64,000 bases of DNA from Emticicia aquatilis (GTDB lineage: Bacteria; Bacteroidota; Bacteroidia; Cytophagales; Spirosomataceae). Position 1 is the stretch's first letter; the number at the start of each line of letters is the position of its first letter. The notes below the pieces were generated by a model. That model was not told the origin of the DNA, did not search any database, and saw only the letters and a list, made by a program, of their open reading frames with translations. The position numbers and the translations under genes were made by a program. Positions 25,426 to 33,578 of the stretch are shown here, piece by piece. The stretch covers positions 124,001 to 188,000 of the forward strand of contig NZ_BMKK01000009.1 of the NCBI RefSeq assembly GCF_014644295.1, given 5' to 3'.

Positions 25426-25453
25426 TTACTTTTTGTGTCAAGACAAAAAGTAA
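25426..25453. repeat. 11-bp stem palindrome with 6-nt loop
   Basis: TTACTTTTTGT (25426-25436) and its exact complement (25443-25453). From memory, similar C-T-T-G-A-C/TTTTTGT palindromes are common between Bacteroidota genes. It lies in the 320-bp gap between the VanZ start (25205) and the ADP-ribosylglycohydrolase start (25526). Confidence 0.55.
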
Positions 25454-25525
25454 GGCTGAGAAAAAGAAATAATAAATAAGTCCGTAATAGTTTAAATGCC
25501 TCAAATACAAAAACTCAACCTTAAC

Positions 25526-27088
25526 ATGAAAAACAAACTTTTACTAATTATTTTCTGCCTTTTATCTACACTTACTTACGCTCAAAAAATGATAACTATG
25601 AGCAAAGAAAAGCTCAAAGATAAAATCATGGGTGGTTGGGCAGGTCAGACCATCGGCGTTACTTTCGGAGCCCCAGTTGAATTCAAATTCAACGGCACAA
25701 TGATTAACGATTATCAGAAAATTCCTTGGTATGATGGTTTACTACAAAAAACAATGACCAATAACCCAGGAGTTTACGACGACCTCTACATGGATTTGAC
25801 ATTCGTAGAGGTTTTCGAGCGTGAAGGACTTGATGCTCCCGTAGAATCGCACGCAAAATCTTATGCGAATGCGGGTTATATGCTTTGGCACGCCAATCAA
25901 GCGGCTCGATACAATATTTTGCAAGGCATCATGCCACCTGCTTCGGGGCATTGGCTCAATAATCCACACGCCGATTGCATTGATTATCAGATAGAAGCAG
26001 ATTTTGCTGGACTAATGTCGCCTGGAATGCCCAATACAGCCTCGAAGATTTCGGATAAAATTGGACATATCATGAACTACGGCGATGGCTGGTACGGTGG
26101 CGTTTATATCGGAGCAATGTATTCGTTGGCTTTGACTTCAAATGACATCAATTATGTGGTAAACGAAGCCTTAAAGACAATTCCGAAGGAATCACAGTAT
26201 TATAAATGTATTGCCGATGTGATAAAATGGCACAAAATGTATCCTGACAATTGGAAAAAAACTTGGTTTGAGCTTCAACAAAAATGGACAAACGATATTG
26301 GCTGTCCAGACGGTGTTTTTGCTCCTTTCAACATTGATGCGACTATCAACTCAGCTTATGTTGTGTTGGGCTTACTCTACGGCAAAGGAGATTTTACTCA
26401 AACAATGGAAATCACAACTCGTTGTGGACAAGATGCAGACTGCAATCCATCATCAGCAGGTGGAATTTTGGGGGCGATGTTGGGTTATAAAGCAATTCCT
26501 GAATACTGGAAATTGGGTTTAAAGGCAATAGAAGACATGGATTTTAAATATACTTCTACTTCACTCAATGATGTATATGAAATTGGCACAAAACACGCTC
26601 TACAAAATATCGAACGCAACGGTGGAAAAGTTTCGGGCGATATGATTACTATTAAAAGCCAAATACCAACAGCAGTTAGATTTGAGGAGAGTTTCAAAGG
26701 GCATTACCCACTTGATAAAAAATGGATTGGTAAAAATTTAGAAAACGAAATCGAGTTAGATTTTGAAGGAAATGGCTTTGTAGTGAAAGGAGAAGCCAAA
26801 CCAAAAGAAGGTAGTTCATGGGACTCAAAAAGTGATAAATTTGCCCAAATTGAAGTGTATGTAGATGGAAAATTGCATGAAACAGCCAAACTTCCTGTAA
26901 AATTCACTACTCGTCGCCACGAAATTTGCTGGAAATACGAACTAAGCGATGCACCTCATAAAGTAAAACTAAAATTACTCAACCCCGACCCTGAAATGAT
27001 TTGCTATTTATCAGAATTAATATGGTATTCGAGCAAACCACAACAAAAAATGACCATCGGCACTTTTGGACCTTATAAGAAGAAATGA
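25526..27088 (+). CDS. ADP-ribosylglycohydrolase-family protein, exported
   Basis: A 520-residue protein. The catalytic domain opens with DKIMGGWAGQTIGVTFGAPVEF, has YDDLYMDLTFVEVFE (acidic metal ligands) and closes with TTRCGQDADCNPSSAGGILGAML, the conserved D-x-D-x-x-x-x-x-G pattern. A C-terminal beta-sandwich of about 130 residues follows (WIGKNLENEIELDFEGNGFVVKGEAK). ATG 25526 begins a signal peptide (MKNKLLLIIFCLLSTLTYAQ) and is preferred over 25496. ADP-ribosyl hydrolases cleave ADP-ribose from proteins or act on related N-glycosides. Its place beside nucleoside-salvage genes suggests an exported N-glycosidase acting on nucleoside-like substrates. Confidence 0.85.
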   Translation: MKNKLLLIIFCLLSTLTYAQKMITMSKEKLKDKIMGGWAGQTIGVTFGAPVEFKFNGTMINDYQKIPWYDGLLQKTMTNNPGVYDDLYMDLTFVEVFEREGLDAPVESHAKSYANAGYMLWHANQAARYNILQGIMPPASGHWLNNPHADCIDYQIEADFAGLMSPGMPNTASKISDKIGHIMNYGDGWYGGVYIGAMYSLALTSNDINYVVNEALKTIPKESQYYKCIADVIKWHKMYPDNWKKTWFELQQKWTNDIGCPDGVFAPFNIDATINSAYVVLGLLYGKGDFTQTMEITTRCGQDADCNPSSAGGILGAMLGYKAIPEYWKLGLKAIEDMDFKYTSTSLNDVYEIGTKHALQNIERNGGKVSGDMITIKSQIPTAVRFEESFKGHYPLDKKWIGKNLENEIELDFEGNGFVVKGEAKPKEGSSWDSKSDKFAQIEVYVDGKLHETAKLPVKFTTRRHEICWKYELSDAPHKVKLKLLNPDPEMICYLSELIWYSSKPQQKMTIGTFGPYKKK

Positions 27089-27092
27089 TTTC

Positions 27093-27223
27093 GTGGCTTC
27101 GACTGGAACGCCAGCCGCTCCGCTCAGCCACCGATTCAGCTTCAGCAACTTGGCCTCGGCTTCGCTCCGCCACCACATAGTTTTTACTTTTGGTGGCTGA
27201 GCGTAGTCGAAGCCACCAAAAGT
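27093..27223. repeat. Nested REP-like inverted repeats
   Basis: Two nested exact 12-bp pairs: GTGGCTTCGACT (27093-27104) with 27205-27216, and CGCTCAGCCACC (27121-27132) with 27192-27203. The right half also folds alone: ACTTTTGGTGGCT (27186-27198) with 27211-27223. The TGAGCGTAGTCGAAG core resembles a widespread bacterial REP-type palindrome (general knowledge, not verified). Confidence 0.7.
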
Positions 27224-27269
27224 GAAGCCATCATTAATGTAATTCCCCTAACCTAAATTCAATAAAACT

Positions 27270-28265
27270 ATGTTCATCATTCAAGATTATACCCTCGCTG
27301 TTATTTTTACATTGGTCACGATGCTCTGCTGGGGTTCGTGGGCAAATACTCAAAAACTAACCTCTAAAGACTGGCGTTTTGAAGCCTTTTATTGGGACTA
27401 TGTGCTTGGTATTCTATTGATGTCTATCATCTTTGCCTTTACTTTTGGAAGCATTGGCGATGGAGGCCGAAGTTTCTTAGCTGACATTAAGCAAGCTGAT
27501 AATCAAAGCATTCAGTCAGCCATTATTGGTGGCGTTGTATTTAATGCTGCAAATATATTGTTGGTAGCAGCCATCACGATTGCAGGAATGTCGGTAGCAT
27601 TTCCAGTCGGTATTGGCTTGGCTTTGGTTATTGGCGTGATTGTCAATTACTTAGACAATCCAGTGGGTGATAAAACCTTGCTTTTTGGAGGAATGGCTTT
27701 AATTGTTTTAGCGATTTTACTAAACGCCAATGCTTACCGAAAAATGCAAAGCGGACAAGGCAGTGTTTCGACTAAAGGTTTAGTTTTATCAGTCGTGGCG
27801 GGTATTCTGATGGGTTATTTCTATAAATATGTGGCCGCTTCTATGTTTCCTGATTTCAATGCTCCCGAAGCAGGAAAATTAAGTCCATATACTGCCGTTT
27901 TCTTCTTTGCGATTGGCGTTTTATTGAGTAATTTTTTGTTCAATACTTTACTAATGAAACGCCCATTCGAGGGAAAACCTGTTAGTTATGCTGATTATTT
28001 CAATGGTTCATTCAAAAACCACTTGATGGGAGTTTTGGGCGGAATGATTTGGTGCAAGGGAATGTCTTTTAATATCATTGCTTCTGGAAAAGCTGGCCCC
28101 GCCATTTCTTACGGATTAGGACAAGGAGCAACCATCGTGGCCGCAATTTGGGGAATTTATATCTGGAAAGAATTTAAAAACGCCCCAAAAGGCACTTCAA
28201 CCATACTCAACATTATGCTTTTGTGCTATGTGATTGGTTTAGGAATGATAATTGCGGCGAGATAA
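27270..28265 (+). CDS. Ureide-permease/GRP-type sugar or nucleoside transporter (DMT superfamily)
   Basis: A 331-residue protein with about ten helices. TMLCWGSWANTQKL near the N-terminus and FYWDYVLGILL are typical of the ureide permease/glucose-ribose porter branch of the DMT superfamily, as is a second-half motif ISYGLGQGATIVAAIWGIYIWKEF. Its partners (nucleoside hydrolase, ribokinase, ADP-ribosylglycohydrolase) suggest uptake of ribose, a nucleobase or a nucleoside across the inner membrane. It is 181 bp after the ADP-ribosylglycohydrolase, with the REP-like element between them. Confidence 0.8.
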   Translation: MFIIQDYTLAVIFTLVTMLCWGSWANTQKLTSKDWRFEAFYWDYVLGILLMSIIFAFTFGSIGDGGRSFLADIKQADNQSIQSAIIGGVVFNAANILLVAAITIAGMSVAFPVGIGLALVIGVIVNYLDNPVGDKTLLFGGMALIVLAILLNANAYRKMQSGQGSVSTKGLVLSVVAGILMGYFYKYVAASMFPDFNAPEAGKLSPYTAVFFFAIGVLLSNFLFNTLLMKRPFEGKPVSYADYFNGSFKNHLMGVLGGMIWCKGMSFNIIASGKAGPAISYGLGQGATIVAAIWGIYIWKEFKNAPKGTSTILNIMLLCYVIGLGMIIAAR

Positions 28266-28325
28266 AATTTTGAGTAAAAAGGTTCTCTTTGCAACAATTT
28301 TCAAAAAATCGTTGTTGAAAAACTA

Positions 28326-28370
28326 TGAGTCAACGAACTCAGAACTCAGCACTTATAACTCAGCACTCTT
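28326..28370. repeat. Degenerate AACTCAGCACT tandem repeat
   Basis: The gap holds variants of AACTCAG/CAGCACTC in tandem, ending directly at the TTG start of the ABC gene. There is no coding sense on either strand, and the origin is unknown. Confidence 0.5.
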
Positions 28371-30152
28371 TTGAAACATCTCGCTTACCTCAATAAATAC
28401 TTTCTGAAATACAAATGGTACTTGATTCTTGGTATCATTTTTACCATCGTTTCCAATCTTTTTGGCATTATTCCAGCCCAAATTGTGCGTCATGCACTCG
28501 ATTTGGTGAAGGAAACGATTGATATTTATTTTCTCTACGATAATTCGCAGACCCAAAAATCAATGTACGATGTCTTCACAACCAGCATCGGTATTTATGG
28601 TTTGTTGATTTTGGCGATGGCTATCTCGAAAGGTATATTTCTATTTGCCGTTCGTCAGACCATCATCGTGATGTCTCGCCATATTGAGTTTGATTTGAAA
28701 AATGAAATTTACGCTCACTATCAAAGCCTTCCTTTGAGTTTTTACCGCCAAAACAACACAGGCGATTTAATGGCTCGTATCTCGGAAGATGTCAGTAAAG
28801 TAAGGATGTACGTCGGGCCATCACTCATGTATTTGATGAATATGTTTGTGCTGGTTGTGTTGGTTCTGAGCTATATGTTTTCGGTCAATACTCGCCTTAC
28901 ATGGTGGGTTTTGCTGCCAATGCCAGTGCTTTCGGCCAGTATTTTTATGGTCAGTAGCACCATGAATAAGCGTTCGGAAGAGATTCAGAAAAGTCTTTCT
29001 AAACTTTCAACGTTTGTGCAAGAAGCATTTTCTGGAATCAGAGTGTTAAAAGCATTTGCTCGTGAAGATGATTCGGCCAAACGATTTACAGCCGAAAGCG
29101 ATGTTTATAAGTCAAAATCATTGGCTTTGACTCGTGTCGATGCTCTGTTTTCGCCAACAACGGCATTATTGATTGGTTTAAGTACGGTACTGTGCGTGTA
29201 TGTGGGTGGACAAGAAATCATTGCAGGAAGATTAACGCCAGGAAACGTAACGGAATTTATCATGTACGTATTCATGCTCACTTGGCCACTCATTGCTTTA
29301 GGCTGGACATCGAGCCAAATTCAGCGTGCAGCCGCCTCTCAAAAACGTATCAATGAGTTTTTGCAAGTAAAATCCGAAATCATTTCTACAAAAAATCTTA
29401 CTACTCCAATCGAAGGAAATATCAGTTTCAGAAACATTGATTTTGTATATCCTGACTCGGGCATTCAAGCACTCAAGAACTTTAATTTGGATATAAAATC
29501 GGGAGAATCAGTAGCTATTCTCGGAACGACGGGTTCTGGAAAAAGTACAATTGCGAATCTGATTGTACGAATGTATGATACCACGAGCGGAGACATTCTT
29601 TTCGATGGTATTTCGATAAAAGAATATAACGTACAATATTTACGTAGCCAAATGGGGTATGTGCCGCAAGAAGTATTTTTATTTTCGGATACGATAATGA
29701 ATAACGCCAAATTTGGCTCGCCAAACATCACTGACGAACAAGTAATTCAAGCTACAAAAGATGCCGATTTGTATCAAAACATTATGGATTTTCCGGAAAA
29801 ATTTGATACAAAACTCGGAGAAAGAGGCATTACGCTTTCGGGTGGACAAAAACAAAGACTTTCCATTACTCGTGCGATTGCCCGTGAACCAAAGATTTTG
29901 ATTCTCGACGATTGTCTTTCAGCTGTTGACACAAATACCGAAAATATTATCTTGAATAATCTCCAACGCATTATGCAAAACCGTACTTCGGTGATTATCT
30001 CTCACCGAGTTTCGTCGGCTAAACTGGCAGACAAAATCTTGGTTTTGGACAATGGAGAAGTTGTAGAACAAGGCACGCACGACGAACTTTACGAAAAAGG
30101 CGGAGCATATCGTGAGCTTTACGAAAAGCAGTTGCAAACTGAGGAAGTTTAG
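28371..30152 (+). CDS. ABC exporter half-transporter, MdlA-like with degenerate ATP site
   Basis: A 593-residue exporter: six-helix transmembrane domain (about 1-320) then an ATPase domain. Walker A is LGTTGSGKST, the signature is a perfect LSGGQKQR, but the residue after Walker B is Asp514 in LILDDCLSAVD rather than the catalytic Glu. This is the pattern of the degenerate subunit in heterodimeric exporters such as MdlA or TM287. The complementary half (intact Glu, altered signature) is at 51978. The start codon is TTG (no upstream ATG in frame gives a better start). Substrate unknown; lipid or drug export is typical. Confidence 0.9.
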   Translation: MKHLAYLNKYFLKYKWYLILGIIFTIVSNLFGIIPAQIVRHALDLVKETIDIYFLYDNSQTQKSMYDVFTTSIGIYGLLILAMAISKGIFLFAVRQTIIVMSRHIEFDLKNEIYAHYQSLPLSFYRQNNTGDLMARISEDVSKVRMYVGPSLMYLMNMFVLVVLVLSYMFSVNTRLTWWVLLPMPVLSASIFMVSSTMNKRSEEIQKSLSKLSTFVQEAFSGIRVLKAFAREDDSAKRFTAESDVYKSKSLALTRVDALFSPTTALLIGLSTVLCVYVGGQEIIAGRLTPGNVTEFIMYVFMLTWPLIALGWTSSQIQRAAASQKRINEFLQVKSEIISTKNLTTPIEGNISFRNIDFVYPDSGIQALKNFNLDIKSGESVAILGTTGSGKSTIANLIVRMYDTTSGDILFDGISIKEYNVQYLRSQMGYVPQEVFLFSDTIMNNAKFGSPNITDEQVIQATKDADLYQNIMDFPEKFDTKLGERGITLSGGQKQRLSITRAIAREPKILILDDCLSAVDTNTENIILNNLQRIMQNRTSVIISHRVSSAKLADKILVLDNGEVVEQGTHDELYEKGGAYRELYEKQLQTEEV

Positions 30153-30168
30153 ATTGTGGTATAAAAAG

Positions 30169-30199
30169 AGGAAGTCTTCGCTCGAAGCGAAGACTTCCT
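30169..30199. terminator. 14-bp hairpin, second copy of the GGAAGTCTTCGCT palindrome
   Basis: AGGAAGTCTTCGCT (30169-30182) and its exact complement (30186-30199). It separates the ABC gene from the convergent Arg/Asp-rich protein gene, in the same converging-gene position as the copy at 3054-3086. Confidence 0.7.
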
Positions 30200-30218
30200 T
30201 AAACTTAGTCAAGAATAA

Positions 30219-30692
30219 TCAATAACGTCTATTATATCGGTCGTCATAACGGCGGCCGTCGCCATGGTCACGATTACCTCGGCTGAAGTCTTCGTAAGTT
30301 ACACGGTCGCCATCACGTTTTTCACGATTTATCCAACGGTTCAAGACTGTCAAATCTTCTATCAAATCACGGCGTTCACGTGGGTCAAGCACACCATCAC
30401 GTTTATAACGATTTTCTTTGTATTCGATAGACTCTACCTCACGCAATAAGCGTTTTGACTCACGAGATGTGATACGTCCACTTTCAATTCCCCAAGCAAT
30501 TTGACGGCGAGCCTCACGTTGATAACTATCAATTTTATCATAGCCACCTCTACCATAATTATCGTTTCTATCGTAGCGTCCATTATCATTGCCACGTCGT
30601 CCGTAGGCATCATCATTGCGGTCATATCCTCTTTGTGCATTGGCCACGGCAGCACTTGCTACCAACATTGCCACAATCATTAGCTTTCTCAT
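30219..30692 (-). CDS. Exported Arg/Asp/Tyr-rich protein of unknown function
   Basis: A 157-residue protein with a signal peptide (MRKLMIVAMLVASAAVANAQ). The first part of the mature chain is low-complexity (repeats of R-x-D-R-N-D, G-R-G). The second part (about 55-135) is a helical, charged region with QREARRQIAWGIESGRITSRESKRLLREVESIE and DPRERRDLIEDLTVLNRWI. This layout resembles small periplasmic proteins found next to efflux or stress genes in Bacteroidota, but I cannot name a family. It is a stand-alone gene between a terminator hairpin and a MarR gene. Confidence 0.7.
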   Translation of the reverse strand: MRKLMIVAMLVASAAVANAQRGYDRNDDAYGRRGNDNGRYDRNDNYGRGGYDKIDSYQREARRQIAWGIESGRITSRESKRLLREVESIEYKENRYKRDGVLDPRERRDLIEDLTVLNRWINREKRDGDRVTYEDFSRGNRDHGDGRRYDDRYNRRY

Positions 30693-30825
30693 AGTCTTTT
30701 CGTTTTTGGTTTTACTGTTTGTTATTAAACTTCCTTAATTATTGGAATTTAATACTTAGATGCAAAACCTACTCGAAGGGTTTACTCAGCTTTTTGTTAA
30801 TGATTGTTAATGCAATTTTAGAGAT

Positions 30826-31452
30826 TTATTCACCGCTCGTTAGCACCTCAAAAGCCTGTTCAAATTCAATATTGCGTATATTCTTAAAATGTTCGTTATG
30901 AAAACTATCCAGCCTTTTCAAGATATTTACAATCATCGTTTTTTCGCTGGGCGTTAGCGTATCAAAAGCCATTTTTCCAACTTTATCCATATAAGGCATA
31001 CTTTCTGCCAATACTTGCAATCCTTTTTCGGTAATTTTTACTCTTTTCGAGCGTTTATCATTTTCATCAGGAAACTCCTCTACCAAATCGGCAGCAATTA
31101 ATCTTTTAATAATATCAATTCCCGACGGAAACTCCGACAACATTTCATAAATCAACTCACTCTTTTTTGGAGTCTTCAAATCCATCAACGAAATCAGATA
31201 TATCCAATCTTCGATATTATTCAACGGAAAATGATTGAGTGCTTTTTTTGAATAAAGATTTGAATACTTCACTAATCTACCCAACAAACCGGCCAATTGT
31301 CCATTGACAGGCACGCTATGCCATTCTTCCAAAGATTGCGTATTATGCTCGGCCAAATACTTGACACAAAAATCAGCGATACTTATATCCGGATTTTCGG
31401 TTTCGTACTTGTGCCACGTGTTTACTAATTCTACTATTTTCTTACTCATCAC
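30826..31452 (-). CDS. MarR-family transcriptional regulator
   Basis: A 208-residue winged-helix regulator, longer than the usual 140-160 residues because of an N-terminal helical extension (about 1-65). The helix-turn-helix is TPKKSELIYEMLSEFPSGIDIIKRLIAADLVEEF, and the wing is DENDKRSKRVKITEKGLQVL, the D-x-R-S-x-x-V pattern of MarR proteins. It is divergent from the efflux operon starting at 31643. Exact inverted repeats lie in the shared 190-bp region, so ligand-relieved repression of the efflux system is the obvious role. Confidence 0.85.
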   Translation of the reverse strand: MMSKKIVELVNTWHKYETENPDISIADFCVKYLAEHNTQSLEEWHSVPVNGQLAGLLGRLVKYSNLYSKKALNHFPLNNIEDWIYLISLMDLKTPKKSELIYEMLSEFPSGIDIIKRLIAADLVEEFPDENDKRSKRVKITEKGLQVLAESMPYMDKVGKMAFDTLTPSEKTMIVNILKRLDSFHNEHFKNIRNIEFEQAFEVLTSGE

Positions 31453-31532
31453 AAAATCTTTTATATACTACTAAACAAAATTAAACTTACTTTGTTTTCA
31501 TAATAAATACTAAACAAAATTATACAACAAAA

Positions 31533-31585
31533 TATGTTTTCAAAATAAATTCCCATCTTTTCTTGTTTATTACTTTGAAAACATA
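31533..31585. promoter_or_regulatory. Inverted-repeat operator between MarR gene and efflux operon
   Basis: TATGTTTTCAAA (31533-31544) and its exact complement (31574-31585) flank 29 bp. A third TTGTTTTCATAATAAAT-like half site is near 31491. They surround the candidate -33 of the efflux promoter, suitable for MarR binding. Confidence 0.6.
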
Positions 31586-31594
31586 ATATATTTG
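31563..31594 (+). promoter_or_regulatory. Efflux operon promoter
   Basis: TTG at 31563-31565 and -7 box TATATTTG at 31587-31594, spacer 21 nt, 48 nt before the ABC ATG. The right arm of the MarR operator is inside this promoter. Confidence 0.55.
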
Positions 31595-31642
31595 CATAAT
31601 AATCAATGTTTTTATTACAGAAACATAAAATAAATCAACAAA

Positions 31643-32317
31643 ATGATTGCGGAATTAAAAGAAGTTGGGAAACAATATAAAGTAGGCGACCAAACGATTG
31701 TTGCTCTTCAACCCACCTCGCTCAAACTCAACGAAGGTGAATTGATGCTCATTATCGGGCCATCGGGTTCGGGAAAAACCACCTTATTATCGTTGTTGGG
31801 TTGTGTGATTTACCCTTCTTTTGGCAATTTGTGGGTAGATGGAAAATACATTAACGACCTCAAAACCAATGAGTTAGCCAAACTTCGCCTTGATACTATC
31901 GGTTTTGTGTTTCAAAGTTTCAACCTACTTGCTCCACTCAATGCCGAAGACAACGTGGCTTTTCCATTGAAATTACAGGGAGTTTCGGGCGGAGAAATTA
32001 AGAAAAAAGTAGAAAAAGCCTTAGAAATTGTAGGAATGACCAACCGCCGAAAAAACCTACCGAAAGAACTTTCGGGCGGGCAACAACAACGAATTGCCAT
32101 CGCAAGGGCTTTGGTGACAAACCCTAAATTGATTCTTTGCGACGAACCAACTGCTTCGCTCGACAAAGATTCGCTATCAGTTGTGATGAATGAACTCAGA
32201 AACTTGGCTCGACAAGGCAAATCGGTGGCAGTCGTAACGCACGACCCACGCCTACAAGAGTACGCCGACCGTATAGTTGAAGTAAAAAACGGAATCGCCA
32301 CAGAAATTTTCAAATAA
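31643..32317 (+). CDS. ABC transporter ATP-binding protein (LolD/MacB-like)
   Basis: A 224-residue stand-alone ATPase. Walker A is GPSGSGKTTLL, Q-loop FVFQSFNLL, signature LSGGQQQRIAIARAL, Walker B LILCDEPTASLD, H-loop VVTHDPR. Size and the S-F-N-L-L Q-loop match MacB/LolD/DevA-type ATPases. It is first in an operon with a lipoprotein adaptor, an FtsX-like permease and a TolC channel, together a three-part export pump across both membranes. The MarR gene upstream probably regulates it. Confidence 0.93.
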   Translation: MIAELKEVGKQYKVGDQTIVALQPTSLKLNEGELMLIIGPSGSGKTTLLSLLGCVIYPSFGNLWVDGKYINDLKTNELAKLRLDTIGFVFQSFNLLAPLNAEDNVAFPLKLQGVSGGEIKKKVEKALEIVGMTNRRKNLPKELSGGQQQRIAIARALVTNPKLILCDEPTASLDKDSLSVVMNELRNLARQGKSVAVVTHDPRLQEYADRIVEVKNGIATEIFK

Positions 32318-32362
32318 TTCATTAATAAAACATAATTATAAAGACCTATTTAATTGACAATA

Positions 32363-32470
32363 TTTTACCACAGAGATACACGAAGTATAACACGGAGTTA
32401 CACAAAGAAAAAATAAAGAAACTCTGAGAAACTCTGTGCTTTTTTAACTCTGGGTAACTCTGTGGTAAAA
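32363..32470. repeat. ACCACAGAG inverted repeat in the efflux operon
   Basis: TTTTACCACAGAG (32363-32375) and its exact complement (32458-32470) enclose degenerate ACACGGAGTTACAC and AACTCTG units. It fills the 238-bp gap between the ATPase and adaptor genes. Similar ACCACAGAG..CTCTGTGG tracts are known from many bacteria (general knowledge). Confidence 0.65.
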
Positions 32471-32555
32471 GAAAATACTATCAATTTAATTTTTACTATT
32501 ACATACACGTATTAAAATCAGATTCGTCAAAAATCAGAAAATAGCATTTAAAAGC

Positions 32556-33506
32556 ATGAAAAATTACATCATTTCTATTCTTACAATGGCAGTGTTGGCG
32601 TCTTGCGGCAACAAAGAAGACAAAGAAGCAGCCGAAAAAGCCAAAGCCGATTCGCTCGCAAAAGTTCCTACTACCAATAACCGCATTTTGGGCGTTGCTC
32701 GCATCGAGCCAGAAGATGGTATCTTGAATTTTACGGCAGGAACAAGCGGGAAAGTTTTGGCGGTTTTAATCAAAGAAAACCAAATCGTACAGAAAGGACA
32801 AAGTTTAATTACGATTGAAAATAGCCTCGAAAATGCCCAACTGGCTCAGTCAGAAAGCAAAATAGCTACGCAAAAAGCAGCCATTGCAGTCAATCAAGCC
32901 AATCTGGAAGCAGCCAAAGTTAGTCTAAAAAATGCTCGTGACACCTACGAGCGAAACCTCCGCTTGTTTGAAGGAAATGCACAAACCAAACAGGCAGTTG
33001 ACGATAGCAAAGCAACAGTTGATAGATTGATGAAAGATGTAGAAACAGCAGCCGCCAACATTGAGCAATCGAAAAGCAGAATCAGTGAATTACAGGCCGA
33101 TATTAATTATTTCCGAACCGCTGTAAATCAGAAAAAAGTAAATGCCTTGGTTTCGGGAAAAGTGCTAAAAGTGGCCGTAAAAACGGGCGATTATGTAACA
33201 AATACTACCCAAATTGCCGAATTTGCTCCAACTGGCTCATTAATTGCCAAAACGGAAGTGGATGAATTATATGCTGAAAAAATTCAACTCGGACAAAAAG
33301 CATTTATCATTTCGCAAACAACGGGCGATACCCTTGCCAACGGTTCGGTAAGCTACGCCGCCGATTATTTGAAACAAAAATCGCTTTTCAAAGACCAATC
33401 AACTGAGCAAGAAGACCGCCGTGTGCGTGATGTTTCGATTCGTTTGGAATCGGGCAAAATGCCACTCATCGGTAGTCGAGTTGATTGTGTGATTTTATTG
33501 AAATAA
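32556..33506 (+). CDS. HlyD-family membrane fusion lipoprotein (DevB-like adaptor)
   Basis: A 316-residue periplasmic adaptor. A lipobox (MAVLASCG) marks it as a lipoprotein. The first beta-barrel/biotinyl-lipoyl half (GKVLAVLIKENQIVQKGQSLITI) is followed by an alpha-hairpin coiled coil (about 88-180, AQSESKIATQKAAIAVNQANL...) and the second lipoyl half (VSGKVLKVAVKTGDYV). It links the FtsX-type permease to TolC. A repeat-filled 238-bp gap separates it from the ATPase gene. Order ATPase-adaptor-permease-TolC resembles DevBCA/MacAB systems. Confidence 0.88.
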   Translation: MKNYIISILTMAVLASCGNKEDKEAAEKAKADSLAKVPTTNNRILGVARIEPEDGILNFTAGTSGKVLAVLIKENQIVQKGQSLITIENSLENAQLAQSESKIATQKAAIAVNQANLEAAKVSLKNARDTYERNLRLFEGNAQTKQAVDDSKATVDRLMKDVETAAANIEQSKSRISELQADINYFRTAVNQKKVNALVSGKVLKVAVKTGDYVTNTTQIAEFAPTGSLIAKTEVDELYAEKIQLGQKAFIISQTTGDTLANGSVSYAADYLKQKSLFKDQSTEQEDRRVRDVSIRLESGKMPLIGSRVDCVILLK

Positions 33507-33578
33507 TTATTTCTTACTATCCGACCTTTCATTTTCCACAATATTAATGAGCGATTCGGGAGAATCGCCCCACAGAAT

